This document shows, piece by piece, positions 9,357-18,457 of a stretch of DNA of 64,000 nt. This stretch comes from a bacterium D16-56. GTDB taxonomy: Bacteria; Bacillota; Clostridia; Lachnospirales; Lachnospiraceae. The stretch spans positions 124,001 to 188,000 of the forward strand of contig RAYY01000004.1 in the NCBI GenBank assembly GCA_003611875.1. Direction: 5' to 3'. Each line of letters starts with the position of its first letter. Positions within the stretch are counted from its first letter, which is position 1. A program made the translations under genes and the position numbers. The notes beneath the pieces were generated by a model. The model had not been told where the DNA came from, did not search any database, and worked only from the letters and a program-made list of their open reading frames with translations.

Positions 9357-11507
9357 TTAAAAATTCTCCGGCGACAAATATGCCCGCGCCGTAAATACTG
9401 CCACGGACCGGGGCCTCATAATAAAGGACCCGCTGATCCGAACCTCATCCTTTTCTTCATAGCAATATTTTCCCTGCCAGTCTCCATAAGTGTTGACGCT
9501 TAAATACCAGGCTCCCCTTCTGTGAAGCCTTGGCAGTGTGATCTCCACATCCTCCCAATAAGTATTCAAAGCCACATAGACCAGGTCGTCCTCCCCCCGC
9601 TCCTTGTCATACCCGGCAAAGCTGACCCCAATGGTTCTGGCATCCCTGGGAATGTCCATGATCTCTGCATTCAGATAATGCGTGTGAATAGGATCCATGC
9701 CGCAGATCGCATCCGGAAGCTTTCCCCGAATCACAGGATGCTTGTGCCGGTAATGAATCATAAATTTAAAAAATTCAAACAGCTCCCGATTCTTCTCCAA
9801 CAACCCCCAATCCAGCCAAGAAATCTCATTATCCTGACAGTAGCTGTTATTATTTCCATATTGGGTATTGCCGAACTCGTCACCTGCCAGAAACATGGGC
9901 GCACCCCTGCTGCACATCAGTACTGCACAGGCATTCCGTATCATCCGAAAACGAAGCTCCAGCACCTGAGGATCGTCTGTATCCCCCTCAGCCCCACAGT
10001 TCCAGCTTCGATTGTCGTTAGCGCCGTCTGTATTGTTCCAGCCATTTTGTTCATTGTGCTTTTCATTATAGGAATACAGGTCATACAAGGTAAATCCGTC
10101 ATGGCAGGTAATAAAATTCACACAGGAATTGTATCCTGCATAGCTGCCGTCGTAATCTGCGGAAAATCCCCCGTACAGATCTCCTGACCCAGAAATACTC
10201 CAGGCTGCGTTCCATGCCTCCCAGCAATCTCCCTTCAGATATCCCCGCAGTGCATCCCGGTAACGCCCGTTCCACTCAGCCCAGCGCTTCTGTGCCGGAA
10301 AGCGTCCCACCTGATACATCCCCCCTGCATCCCATGCCTCTGCAATCAGCTTTACATTACCCAAAATAGGATCATGAGCCAGGCTCTCTAAAAGAGGCGG
10401 CTTATTCATGGGCGATCCGTCTTCATTCCTCCCCAGAATACTGGCTAAATCAAATCGAAACCCGTCCACCCGGTAATTGATGGTCCAATAACGCAGACAC
10501 TCCAGGATCATCTGTCTCACAATCGGATGGTTGCAGTTAAGCGTGTTGCCGCAGCCGCTGAAATTATAATAGTTGCCCTCCGGCGTCAGCATATAATATA
10601 CTTTATTATCAATTCCCTTAAAACAGAACGTGGGGCCTTTCTCGTTCCCCTCTGCCGTGTGGTTGAATACCACGTCTAAAATCACCTCAATGCCATTGGC
10701 ATGAAGGTCCCGAATCAGCTCCTTCAGCTCTGTTCCTTCCCGGTTAAACTCAGCCGTGGATGCATAGTTGCTGTTGGGTGCGAAAAAGCTCACCGTATTA
10801 TACCCCCAATAGTCCAACAGCGTTTTTCCGCCTACATTTCTGGAATTCATAGTCTCATCAAACTCAAATATAGGCATCAGCTCCACCGCATTGATCCCCA
10901 ATTCCTTCAAATAAGGGATCTTCTCCCGGATCCCTGCAAAGGTTCCCGGAAACTTCACTCCTGAAGACGGGTGAAAGGTAAACCCTCTTACATGAAGCTC
11001 ATAAATAACCAAATCACTCAGCATTCTGGAGGACTGAGGCATGTCCCCCCAGTCAAAGATATCCTTAACCACCCGGGCATGATAATGCTTTACCATCTTT
11101 TCCCCCCAGATCTCCTGCCCTGTTACTGCACGGGCATAAGGATCCAGCAAAATGGCATCCTTATTGAACACCAATCCCTTTTCTGGCTGATATTCTCCGT
11201 CAATTCGGTAAGCATATTCAAATTCTTCTATCTTCAGCCCAAATACGATCATGGAATACACATCCCCAACCTTATACTCATCCGGAAAAGGAAGAATGGC
11301 ATATGGCTCCTCCTCCCCTTTGTGAAACAGCAAAAGCTCACAGGAATGTCCGTTCTGAGTGTGTACCGTAAAATTCACTCCTACCTCTGAGGCAGTAGCG
11401 CCATTGCTGTCAAACAGGCCCGGCCTTACCTGGTATCCTCCGATCTCCCCCATAGGAATCACTGAAACAGGATAATCCAATGTCAGTTTCTGGCTGTTCA
11501 GATTCAT
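9357..11507 (-). CDS. glgX: Glycogen debranching enzyme, GlgX/isoamylase type (GH13)
   Basis: 716 residues. An N-terminal CBM48-like beta domain (about 20-130) is followed by the GH13 barrel. The catalytic residues are visible: nucleophile Asp353 in GFRFDLASI, acid/base Glu390 in LIAEAWD, and Asp470 in FITCHDGFT; the region DVVFNHTAEG is the usual first conserved block. Enzymes of this type hydrolyse alpha-1,6 branches of glycogen or limit dextrin in the cytoplasm. A TACCTCC (GGAGGTA) ribosome site precedes ATG 11507. No other glycogen genes are next to it here; the patatin gene follows on the same strand. Confidence 0.92.
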   Translation of the reverse strand: MNLNSQKLTLDYPVSVIPMGEIGGYQVRPGLFDSNGATASEVGVNFTVHTQNGHSCELLLFHKGEEEPYAILPFPDEYKVGDVYSMIVFGLKIEEFEYAYRIDGEYQPEKGLVFNKDAILLDPYARAVTGQEIWGEKMVKHYHARVVKDIFDWGDMPQSSRMLSDLVIYELHVRGFTFHPSSGVKFPGTFAGIREKIPYLKELGINAVELMPIFEFDETMNSRNVGGKTLLDYWGYNTVSFFAPNSNYASTAEFNREGTELKELIRDLHANGIEVILDVVFNHTAEGNEKGPTFCFKGIDNKVYYMLTPEGNYYNFSGCGNTLNCNHPIVRQMILECLRYWTINYRVDGFRFDLASILGRNEDGSPMNKPPLLESLAHDPILGNVKLIAEAWDAGGMYQVGRFPAQKRWAEWNGRYRDALRGYLKGDCWEAWNAAWSISGSGDLYGGFSADYDGSYAGYNSCVNFITCHDGFTLYDLYSYNEKHNEQNGWNNTDGANDNRSWNCGAEGDTDDPQVLELRFRMIRNACAVLMCSRGAPMFLAGDEFGNTQYGNNNSYCQDNEISWLDWGLLEKNRELFEFFKFMIHYRHKHPVIRGKLPDAICGMDPIHTHYLNAEIMDIPRDARTIGVSFAGYDKERGEDDLVYVALNTYWEDVEITLPRLHRRGAWYLSVNTYGDWQGKYCYEEKDEVRISGSFIMRPRSVAVFTARAYLSPENF

Positions 11508-11721
11508 AACATTACCTCCTTAAATATTGTAATGAAAAGTAAATCAAAGCATGTCAGAACTTCCAAATATAGAAACACTACTAAAATAAAGCATAACCAA
11601 AGCCGAACCCCATAATACACGAAACCCCTTAGGGAATATTGTCAGTTTAACACATCAGGCAAGGTTATTCAAGCAATGTTACAAATCCTATTAAAAATAT
11701 GCTAAAAATAAAAATTTGTAC

Positions 11722-11750
11722 TTGATAATCCGGCAGAATCGTTCTATAAT
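11722..11750 (+). promoter_or_regulatory. Strong sigma-A promoter of the lipoprotein gene
   Basis: TTGATA (11722-11727), 17-base spacer, perfect TATAAT (11745-11750). The ATG is about 40 bases past the predicted transcript start. The rest of the gap 11508-11797 shows no other gene. Confidence 0.85.
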
Positions 11751-11797
11751 AAACCTCGGTTATTAAGATAAATTGATTAAAGGGAGGATTTATAACC

Positions 11798-12409
11798 ATG
11801 TTAAAATTAAAAACGCGGGTAATTCCGGCAATTGCTGCTGCTATGGCTCTGTCTATGCTGGCTGGCTGCGGCGGCAAGGATAAGGCTGCCGATGCCACAG
11901 AAGCCACCACGACTCTGGCTGAGACCACCACAGAGGCCACCGCTGCTGAGGAAACAGAGGCAGAAGAAACCACAAAAGCTGAGGAGGAAGCCACTGAAGC
12001 GCCAGCGGGCGATGCTGTGGCCGAGTACTTAGAGGAAGTAGACAGCCTGAACAAGGGCGCAGAAGAATTTGTGACCATTATGCTGGAGTTTATGCAGCAA
12101 GGCCAGACAGAGGATGTGGATGCCATGCTGGAAACCGTGGAGAAAATACGGGGTACCAAGCAGCCATTTGTAGATTTTTCCGTTCTTGAGAGTGTACCGG
12201 AAGGACTGGAGGAGTCTCATGAGAGACTTGCCAAGGCTGCCGCAGACTACGCTGCGTTTATGGATGTATACTGCGATGTACTCACAGCCGGCCTTAACGG
12301 CGAGGAGCATGAAGCCACCGCAACCATTGAGCAGGACATGACAGATACTACCACAGAGTTAAGCGAAGCCATGATTGCAGTACAGGAAGCTGCAGACGCT
12401 TTACAGTAA
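11798..12409 (+). CDS. Small secreted lipoprotein with Thr/Glu-rich linker, function unknown
   Basis: 203 residues. The start MLKLKTRVIPAIAAAMALS is a signal peptide ending in the lipobox LAGC, so the mature protein is attached to the outside of the cell membrane through Cys. Residues about 30-70 are a low-complexity Ala/Thr/Glu tether, followed by a helical domain of about 130 residues rich in Glu, Asp and Ala with no Cys. No known family was recognised. It is a single-gene unit with strong promoter, GGGAGG site and terminator, and is one of few plus-strand genes in this part. Confidence 0.85.
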   Translation: MLKLKTRVIPAIAAAMALSMLAGCGGKDKAADATEATTTLAETTTEATAAEETEAEETTKAEEEATEAPAGDAVAEYLEEVDSLNKGAEEFVTIMLEFMQQGQTEDVDAMLETVEKIRGTKQPFVDFSVLESVPEGLEESHERLAKAAADYAAFMDVYCDVLTAGLNGEEHEATATIEQDMTDTTTELSEAMIAVQEAADALQ

Positions 12410-12420
12410 CGAACTTCCAA

Positions 12421-12455
12421 AACCTGCGGAGCCGATCTTTCCCGCAGGTTTTTCT
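12421..12455. terminator. Terminator after the lipoprotein gene
   Basis: AACCTGCGG pairs with CCGCAGGTT around a 13-base loop, followed by TTTTCTTTT on the plus strand. It may also stop the convergent permease operon. Confidence 0.88.
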
Positions 12456-12482
12456 TTTAATTATTTCCTTTTTCTTCTCTTG

Positions 12483-13403
12483 TTATGGCTGTCCGATCCT
12501 CATAACGATCCCATTCACGATCCATCCCGTCCCCATAGAAAATACCATCACATATACCAGATACAGCACAAAATGCCTTACCCCCAAGACAATCTTAAGG
12601 GCTCCTAAATTGGTAATCTTCGTGGCCGGGCCAGTCACCATAAAAGCAGCAGCAGACCCCATACTCATCCCATCCGCCAGCCATTGAATCAAAAGAGGAA
12701 TCGTTCCCCCGCCGCAGACATACAGAGGAACCCCTATGGCAGCCGCCAGAAGCACCCCAAAGCCCTTATTTTTTCCAAATAGCCCTGCCACTACATCAGA
12801 AGGCACATATCGCTGAAACAGCGCTGACAGCACGATTCCTGCCAGAAAATAACATCCTGTAGCTTTTACATTCCGGCCCAGATTCTTCATAAACCGCAGG
12901 AAAAGGCCAGGGTCCACATCACGGCTGATCGGGTCTCCAAAACCGGTAAAATCAAAAAATTTCTTATTGGAACGCCGGATATGCACCAAAACGCCTGCCA
13001 ATACCCCACACACAAAACAGGACAAAAGACGTATCAGAAGGGCTGCAGGACCCAAAGCTGTGCTGTAGAGAATCAGCTGTGGGTTCAAAAGAATCGAGCT
13101 CATCATAAACGATGCCAGCCAATCTTCCCTCATCCCGTGACGTGAAAAGGATGCTGCCAGCGGAATGGTTCCATACATACAAAGCGGAGAAGCAATCCCC
13201 AGAAGGCTTGCCGGAATCACCCCTAAAAGTCCAAGCCCTCTGTCCCTCATGCCTCCTAAAAAGCCATGGATGGAATCCTTGGCAAACACAGAGATTCCAG
13301 AGCCAAGCGCCATCCCCAATGCCCAATAAGGAGCAATTTGGCGGAACTGAATATCAAAATAATACCATAAATAAATCAATTCCCGGCGAATTCCCTCACT
13401 CAT
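12483..13403 (-). CDS. Permease of the COG0701/ArsP-like family
   Basis: 306 residues with about eight hydrophobic helices. The paired family motifs SPLCMYGTIPLA and VPLYVCGGGTIPL, one per half, mark the UPF0718/ArsP-like permeases, a family that includes organoarsenical exporters but mostly has no known substrate. The ATG overlaps the merR stop codon by 4 bases (ATGA), so its translation is coupled to that of the regulator. The context DUF362-merR-permease behind a MerR-type promoter suggests export of a toxic or redox-active compound; this is an inference. Confidence 0.82.
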   Translation of the reverse strand: MSEGIRRELIYLWYYFDIQFRQIAPYWALGMALGSGISVFAKDSIHGFLGGMRDRGLGLLGVIPASLLGIASPLCMYGTIPLAASFSRHGMREDWLASFMMSSILLNPQLILYSTALGPAALLIRLLSCFVCGVLAGVLVHIRRSNKKFFDFTGFGDPISRDVDPGLFLRFMKNLGRNVKATGCYFLAGIVLSALFQRYVPSDVVAGLFGKNKGFGVLLAAAIGVPLYVCGGGTIPLLIQWLADGMSMGSAAAFMVTGPATKITNLGALKIVLGVRHFVLYLVYVMVFSMGTGWIVNGIVMRIGQP

Positions 13404-13816
13404 CGGCTGGCCCTGTCCTCTCTTTTTGTCCCCTGGTGATTTTCTTGTGCTTCCCCATCCCTTTTGGAAAGCTTATCGTCATAGAACGCAATCTTATACT
13501 CCAGTCGTTTCAGTGTTTCCTCAATATCCTGCCGTTTCTTTAAAAGCACCTGTCTTTGCTCTGCCAGCATTTGGCGACGAATATGGTTTGTCTTATCTCC
13601 CTGCTTCATCAGCTCAAAATATTTTACCAGGGAATCCACCGGCATTCCTGCGCTCCGCATCCATTTAATGAACTCGATCATCTGGCAGTCCTCCGGCTTA
13701 TAGTCCCTGACTCCGTTTGCCTTTCTGGAAATCCTGGGAAGAAGACCTGCCTTCTCATAATAGCGAAGGGTATCTGCAGATATCTTGTACTCCTTACTTA
13801 CCTCTGAAATCGTCAT
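13400..13816 (-). CDS. MerR-family transcriptional regulator
   Basis: 138 residues. The winged helix-turn-helix is at the start (TISEVSKEYKISADTLRYYEKAGLLPRI), followed by a long dimerisation helix. Only one Cys is present (near residue 46), so thiolate metal binding as in MerR or CueR is unlikely; the group resembles AdhR/NmlR-like members that sense small electrophiles or unknown signals. The longest frame begins at a TTG (13831), but ATG 13816 has GAGAGGG at good distance. It is the second gene of a DUF362-merR-permease unit and the best candidate to bind the operator at 15028-15041. Confidence 0.9.
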   Translation of the reverse strand: MTISEVSKEYKISADTLRYYEKAGLLPRISRKANGVRDYKPEDCQMIEFIKWMRSAGMPVDSLVKYFELMKQGDKTNHIRRQMLAEQRQVLLKKRQDIEETLKRLEYKIAFYDDKLSKRDGEAQENHQGTKREDRASR

Positions 13817-13833
13817 ATTGATCCCTCTCAAGC

Positions 13834-13861
13834 GGCGGGGCGCCTTGGAAGGCTTCCCGCC
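13834..13861 (-). other. GC-rich hairpin in the leader of merR
   Basis: GGCGGG pairs with CCCGCC, and inside it GCCTT pairs with AAGGC, within the 97-base gap between the DUF362 stop and the merR start. No T run follows, so it is more likely an RNA processing or attenuation structure than a terminator. Confidence 0.5.
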
Positions 13862-13913
13862 ATATTTGCCTTTATCTTAGCCCTTCTTCATCCTTATCAC
13901 CGGAGCCTTTTTG

Positions 13914-14990
13914 TCAATCCACGGATATTAATTCATAGCTCTGACTTCCTACTCCGATTTCCTCTGCATAATCCAAGGTATGGATTCCGTTCCGGGACTC
14001 CATTCTCTCAATCAGAGATCTGCCATCCAAAGCCGCATACACCAGATCCACACAAGCCTGGTCAAGGGCTATGGGATCTAAGGATGCCAGAATACCGATG
14101 TCATGCATATCCGGAGCCGCCGGATTGCCGTCACAGTCACAATCCACAGAAAGATGGTTCATCACACTAATGTAGATCATATTTTCCTGTCCCATATAGT
14201 CAATGACAGCTCCTGCTGCCTCGGCCATGGATTCCAAAAAATCATCCTGATCGCCTCCCATAAAAGAGGTGCGGCTGGCGCCTGCTGTATGAATCAGATT
14301 CTTCCCCTCTGAGGATCCCACGCCAATGGAAATGTTCTTAACCGCCCCTCCAAATCCGCCCATGGCATGTCCCTTAAAATGGGACAGAACCAGCATGGAA
14401 TCATATTTTTCCAGGTTCGCTCCCACCAAATCTTCCTTTAAATGAACCCCTTTTGTGACCGGAATGCTCATGGAACCATTTTCGTCCATAATATCCACAT
14501 CTGCAATGGCTGTAAACCCATGGTCCGCGGCCACCTGCCTGTGCATGGCTGTGCTTGCCCGGGAACCGCCATATGCAGTATTGCACTCCACAATGGTGCC
14601 GTCCACTGACTGAACCAAATCCTTAATTAAATCCGGGGAAAGATAATGAGAGTTGCCTGCTTCTCCGGTGCTCAGCTTCACCGCTACCTTGCCCTGAGGC
14701 TTTCTTCCTAAAGCTTCATATACCTTGCTGAGTCCTTCCGGGCTGATATCCTTTGTCATATAGACGGCAGGCTTTTCCTGGGAGGATGGTTCCTCCTGTA
14801 AGTCTAGGCTGTTATTTTCCTCCGCCTCAGCGGCCTTCGTCTCTCCTGGTCCTCCTCTGTCAGCAGATGTATCCCCTGCCAGAATCACCGGCGAACTGCC
14901 GCTGTCTGCCTGTGTGTTTAAAAGACCATACCCTCCTGCAAAAACAGCGGCGGCAGCCAGACAGATTCCAAAATATCCACGTTTTCTCAT
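13914..14990 (-). CDS. DUF362 protein, exported
   Basis: 358 residues from ATG 14990, which has a GGAGGG site; the open frame extends to 15290 but would overlap the divergent gene and lacks a ribosome site. The first 25 residues (MRKRGYFGICLAAAAVFAGG) form a signal peptide or membrane anchor, followed by a low-complexity linker. The body matches DUF362, with HFKGHAMGGFGGAVKNISIG and DCDCDGNPAAPDMHDIGIL; the ferredoxin-like CxxC clusters of longer members are absent. Related proteins occur with corrinoid or redox enzymes, but the role is unknown. It is the first gene of the MerR-controlled operon. Confidence 0.85.
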   Translation of the reverse strand: MRKRGYFGICLAAAAVFAGGYGLLNTQADSGSSPVILAGDTSADRGGPGETKAAEAEENNSLDLQEEPSSQEKPAVYMTKDISPEGLSKVYEALGRKPQGKVAVKLSTGEAGNSHYLSPDLIKDLVQSVDGTIVECNTAYGGSRASTAMHRQVAADHGFTAIADVDIMDENGSMSIPVTKGVHLKEDLVGANLEKYDSMLVLSHFKGHAMGGFGGAVKNISIGVGSSEGKNLIHTAGASRTSFMGGDQDDFLESMAEAAGAVIDYMGQENMIYISVMNHLSVDCDCDGNPAAPDMHDIGILASLDPIALDQACVDLVYAALDGRSLIERMESRNGIHTLDYAEEIGVGSQSYELISVD

Positions 14991-15016
14991 ATTTGATCCC
15001 TCCAAAATTTTTCTTG

Positions 15017-15047
15017 ATTTTAACAAATGGAGTTCACTCCAGGTCAA
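15017..15047 (-). promoter_or_regulatory. MerR-type promoter and operator for DUF362-merR-permease
   Basis: On the minus strand TTGACC (15042-15047) and TAAAAT (15017-15022) are separated by 19 bases, the long spacer typical of MerR-controlled promoters. The spacer contains the perfect dyad TGGAGT-GA-ACTCCA (15028-15041). This geometry is known for MerR regulators, which untwist the spacer to activate transcription. Confidence 0.85.
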
Positions 15048-15183
15048 GATATATTTTGTGAAAAATCTGTGAATCCAGCCGGTAATTGTAAGAAAGAATC
15101 CGCCGCAATAAGAAATCGCCGGCAGCATGTATAAAAATCCTGTTACCTGAACATCCTCATACCATCCATCTTTGAGGTGATAA

Positions 15184-16521
15184 ATGATGAAATCAATTTG
15201 GCATGAAACAAAGTCTCTAACGAGACATCCCCAGTTACCTGGCAGCATCCATACAGAGGCTGCTGTGATCGGCGGCGGACTGGCCGGCATTTTGACAGCT
15301 TTTTACCTGACCCAATCCGGCATACGGACCATTGTCCTGGAAGCACGGCAGATCGGCAGCGGGCAGACCGGGGGAACCACCGCAAAAATCACGGCCCAGC
15401 ACGGCTTGATCTACCAAAAACTGATGAAAACCTTTGGCGAAAACCATGCGCGGCTCTATGCAGCCGCCAACAGGCAGGCTGTCACAGAATATGCCCGTCT
15501 TATCCGTTCCCGTTCCATTGAATGCGGGTTTCAGGAAGCTTCTGCCTGTCTGTACACCTGCTCCTCAGACGAGCCTTTGCAAAGAGAATACGCGGCTGCC
15601 TGCCGTCTGGGCATCCCGGCACGGCTTTCTCCAGAAACCGAGCTTCCCCTTCCGGTGCGCAGTGCCTTGTACTTCCCCCATCAGGCACAGTTTCATCCGC
15701 TGAAATTTCTGGAGGCTATCTCAAAGGAGCTGACCATATATGAGGAAACGCCGGTAACTTCAGTGAAAGGACACAAAATTCTCACTCCACAGGGAGAGGT
15801 GTTGGCAAAGCACATCATTTTTGCCTGCCACAGCCCCTTTCTTTTGTGGCCCGGACTATATTTTGCGCGGCTGTACCAAAGCCGTAATTATATGCTGGCC
15901 TTAGCAGGTGCGCCAAAGCTGAAAGCAATGTATCTGGGAATTGATCCGGACGGCCACTCTCTGCGCACGGCCGGAGAAAAGCTGATCCTAGGCGGACCGG
16001 GATGCCGGACGGGAACCATTCCGGACAATCCCTACCAGTCACTCCAGAATTTTGTCCATAAATACTATCCTTCTGCAAAAGCAGCAGCCCGATGGTCGGC
16101 ACAGGACTGTATTTCCTTAGACGGGATTCCTCTTATCGGACGCTATTCCATGCTGGAACCGGACTGGTACGTGATCACCGGTTTTGGGAAGTGGGGCATG
16201 ACATCCTCCATGGCAGCGGCACAGATCATAAGCCGGATGATCTGCCGCAAAAGCGCCCCCTGGGATCACATTTTCACCCCTCAGCGCGTCCGCTTAAAAG
16301 CCTCCTGGAGAGAAGCCCTGATGCACCTTTCCATTTCCTCCCAGGGACTGGCAGCAGGACTGTTCTCCCCTGACCGGCGCTGTCCCCACATGGGCTGCCG
16401 CCTTGTGTGGAATCCTTATGAAAACACCTGGGAATGTCCCTGTCACGGCTCCCGCTTTACCCAGCAGGGCAAGCTTCTTTCCGGACCGGCGCAGACCGAC
16501 CGCTGCTCCTGCCAGCGGTAA
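15184..16521 (+). CDS. FAD-dependent oxidoreductase with C-terminal Rieske domain
   Basis: 445 residues. The N-terminal Rossmann motif (AAVIGGGLAGILTAFYL) marks the DadA/glycine-oxidase type FAD fold, and the region DGIPLIGRYS is the usual end of the FAD domain. The last ~75 residues form a Rieske [2Fe-2S] centre with CPHMGC and CPCHGSRF, all four Cys/His ligands present. Similar fusions (for example B. subtilis YhfW) have no established substrate. A GAGGTG site precedes the ATG. The gene diverges from the MerR-controlled operon, and a shared role in redox or detoxification is possible but unproven. Confidence 0.88.
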   Translation: MMKSIWHETKSLTRHPQLPGSIHTEAAVIGGGLAGILTAFYLTQSGIRTIVLEARQIGSGQTGGTTAKITAQHGLIYQKLMKTFGENHARLYAAANRQAVTEYARLIRSRSIECGFQEASACLYTCSSDEPLQREYAAACRLGIPARLSPETELPLPVRSALYFPHQAQFHPLKFLEAISKELTIYEETPVTSVKGHKILTPQGEVLAKHIIFACHSPFLLWPGLYFARLYQSRNYMLALAGAPKLKAMYLGIDPDGHSLRTAGEKLILGGPGCRTGTIPDNPYQSLQNFVHKYYPSAKAAARWSAQDCISLDGIPLIGRYSMLEPDWYVITGFGKWGMTSSMAAAQIISRMICRKSAPWDHIFTPQRVRLKASWREALMHLSISSQGLAAGLFSPDRRCPHMGCRLVWNPYENTWECPCHGSRFTQQGKLLSGPAQTDRCSCQR

Positions 16522-16581
16522 AAAAGCAGGGCACTTCGTGCCGCAAGGCATGACGATAAGAATATGATTTTCCTGACTTAA

Positions 16582-16605
16582 AAAAGTCCTCTGCGGAGGA
16601 CTTTT
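16582..16605. terminator. Bidirectional terminator between convergent genes
   Basis: AAAAGTCCTC pairs with GAGGACTTTT around TGCG, giving A/T runs on both sides. It serves the oxidoreductase gene and the glycosyltransferase gene, whose stop codon lies in the right arm. A smaller hairpin GGCACTTCGTGCC precedes it near 16531. Confidence 0.92.
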
Positions 16606-17623
16606 AATTAAATCCGAAAAACTTCTGGCTGATCTTATACCCTGCGATAGATACCGTTCTTCCGCTCCTTCCCGGAAGATTCATTCCCTGTCCCAAAAAT
16701 CCCCATCGCAGCCGCAAAAACAGCGGAAAATTCTTTTTTCTCAAATACTGCCACAGCTCTTTTTTCTTCTCCATATTCTCCTTCTGCCCTGACTTAATAG
16801 CCAAAATCGAGGAAATCGTCATCATAATCTCCAAATACCGCACCATATAATGACGCAGCTTTCTGCTGCTGACCTTAGACAGATCACAGCACTCCAGCAT
16901 CATCTTTGTCACCAGAATCTGCTGGTCGATCCTTCCGATCATCACCTGCTCATTGACTGACTGATCCTCCCTGCCGATAAAATAGCGATAAAAATTCACA
17001 TCCAGATAATACAGGGTCTTCACATAAGGAAGAGGCTGGTATACAAAAATGTTATCCACATAAAAGGTATGCTTAGGAAGCCTGAGACCGCAGTCCCGCA
17101 GCATCTGTGTCCGGTAAACTACCGAATGCATCAGAATGTATTGTCCTAAGATAAACACCTTCACATCATCCCAGGTCATAAGCTCCCGCCGCGGAAGGGC
17201 GGTCCGGTACTGCATTACCCGTTTGTGCCGGGCTCCCTGCTTCTCATAGACAAAATTTGTCACCAGCATGTCCAGCGTTTCATCCCCGAAGACAAACCGG
17301 CGAAGCACTCCCAAAACCTCCTGATACGCCTCCTCATTGACCCAATCGTCACTGTCCACCACCTTAAAGTAAATGCCCGTAGCCGCCGCAAGCCCTGCGT
17401 TGACCGCCTCTCCATGGCCGCCGTTTTCTTGGTGGATCGCACGGCAGATCCCCGGATATTTCTCCTCATATTCATCTGCGATCTCTGCTGTCCTGTCCTT
17501 AGCGGAGCCATCATCCACGATCAGAATCTCCACCTCATCCCCGCCGGGTAGCAGAGAATCGATACATTTTCTCATATAATTTTCCGAATTATAGCATGGT
17601 ATTGCTATGGATAACAACTTCAT
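16604..17623 (-). CDS. Family 2 glycosyltransferase
   Basis: 339 residues from ATG 17623. The GT-A fold is shown by LSIAIPCYNSENYM at the start, EILIVDDGSAKDRT for nucleotide-sugar binding, and the metal-binding DSDDW at about residue 95. The C-terminal part is basic with weak hydrophobic stretches, suggesting loose membrane contact. It probably adds a sugar to a surface polymer or lipid; donor and acceptor are unknown. The start overlaps the stop of the CPBP protease gene by 4 bases (ATGA), so the two are translated together. Confidence 0.9.
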   Translation of the reverse strand: MKLLSIAIPCYNSENYMRKCIDSLLPGGDEVEILIVDDGSAKDRTAEIADEYEEKYPGICRAIHQENGGHGEAVNAGLAAATGIYFKVVDSDDWVNEEAYQEVLGVLRRFVFGDETLDMLVTNFVYEKQGARHKRVMQYRTALPRRELMTWDDVKVFILGQYILMHSVVYRTQMLRDCGLRLPKHTFYVDNIFVYQPLPYVKTLYYLDVNFYRYFIGREDQSVNEQVMIGRIDQQILVTKMMLECCDLSKVSSRKLRHYMVRYLEIMMTISSILAIKSGQKENMEKKKELWQYLRKKNFPLFLRLRWGFLGQGMNLPGRSGRTVSIAGYKISQKFFGFN

Positions 17624-18396
17624 TTCCAGATTCCTTCCCTTCTTATCTTCATGCATAAAACCATATAAAGAGCCGCAAGCAGAAAACCGCCTGCTGCCAT
17701 CATGGCCGCCGCCTGTCCCGCTGTCTGATCAAGCTGTCCTTTGGACAAAAGCCTTGTCATGACCACGGCCGTCACATTGGCCGTACCGTGAAACAGGGTG
17801 CAGACTGCCAGGCTTTTGCTTTTTTCATATAGAACAGCCAAAAAAATCCCCAAAAGCCCAGCATAAATCCCCTGAACAAGATTCCCGTGATACAAGCCAA
17901 ACCATACTGCCGACACAGCCAATGCTGCGGGAAATGACAGCTCCTGGCGCATCCGCCCATATCCCAGCCCCCTAAACACCAGCTCCTCCCCAATGGGGAT
18001 CACACCCCCCATACAGACTAGCTGCACCAAAAGGGAAGGCTGATACAACGCCTGGCTTACCCTGCGGTATCCCTCCTTCTGCAGAGGAAGAAGCATCATC
18101 ATTCCATTAAAAAACAAACATGCCCCCACGCCGGAAATCACGGCACATATTACCGCTTTCCTGCTTATCCTGCCCTTATCCCCTGTCCGGGTTTTCCATC
18201 TTTTATATTCTATTCCCAGAGGAACCGACGCAATCGCCCCTGCCGCTGCAGTCAAAGGAAGATACTGCTCCTGTCTCACCTGTCCCGGAAAAAGACTCCA
18301 TATTCCAAAGACCATCTCTCCCACAGCAAGGTAGATCAGCAGAGGAAATCCTGCCTGCCATAAAACCAGCATAATCTGCCGGATCCTCCCTGTCAT
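17620..18396 (-). CDS. CPBP-family intramembrane metalloprotease
   Basis: About 258 residues with six or more hydrophobic helices. The three family motifs are present: EELVFRGLGYGRMRQE (the Glu-Glu-x3-Arg zinc-site motif), GLYHGNLVQGIYA and CTLFHGTANV, the last two carrying the His ligands. CPBP proteases relate to eukaryotic CAAX prenyl proteases; in bacteria they process peptides or give bacteriocin self-protection. GTG 18414 is an alternative start, but ATG 18396 has GAGAGG upstream. It is followed in overlap by the glycosyltransferase gene. Confidence 0.87.
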   Translation of the reverse strand: MTGRIRQIMLVLWQAGFPLLIYLAVGEMVFGIWSLFPGQVRQEQYLPLTAAAGAIASVPLGIEYKRWKTRTGDKGRISRKAVICAVISGVGACLFFNGMMMLLPLQKEGYRRVSQALYQPSLLVQLVCMGGVIPIGEELVFRGLGYGRMRQELSFPAALAVSAVWFGLYHGNLVQGIYAGLLGIFLAVLYEKSKSLAVCTLFHGTANVTAVVMTRLLSKGQLDQTAGQAAAMMAAGGFLLAALYMVLCMKIRREGIWK

Positions 18397-18457
18397 AACC
18401 TGTTTCCTCTCCACTTTCCATGCTCCTGCTTCTTCCCTCCTGTCACCTGTACGCTCT

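Noticed and set aside
9522-10187. 221-codon plus-strand frame inside glgX
   Set aside because: Antisense to conserved GH13 sequence, with unlikely composition; a shadow.
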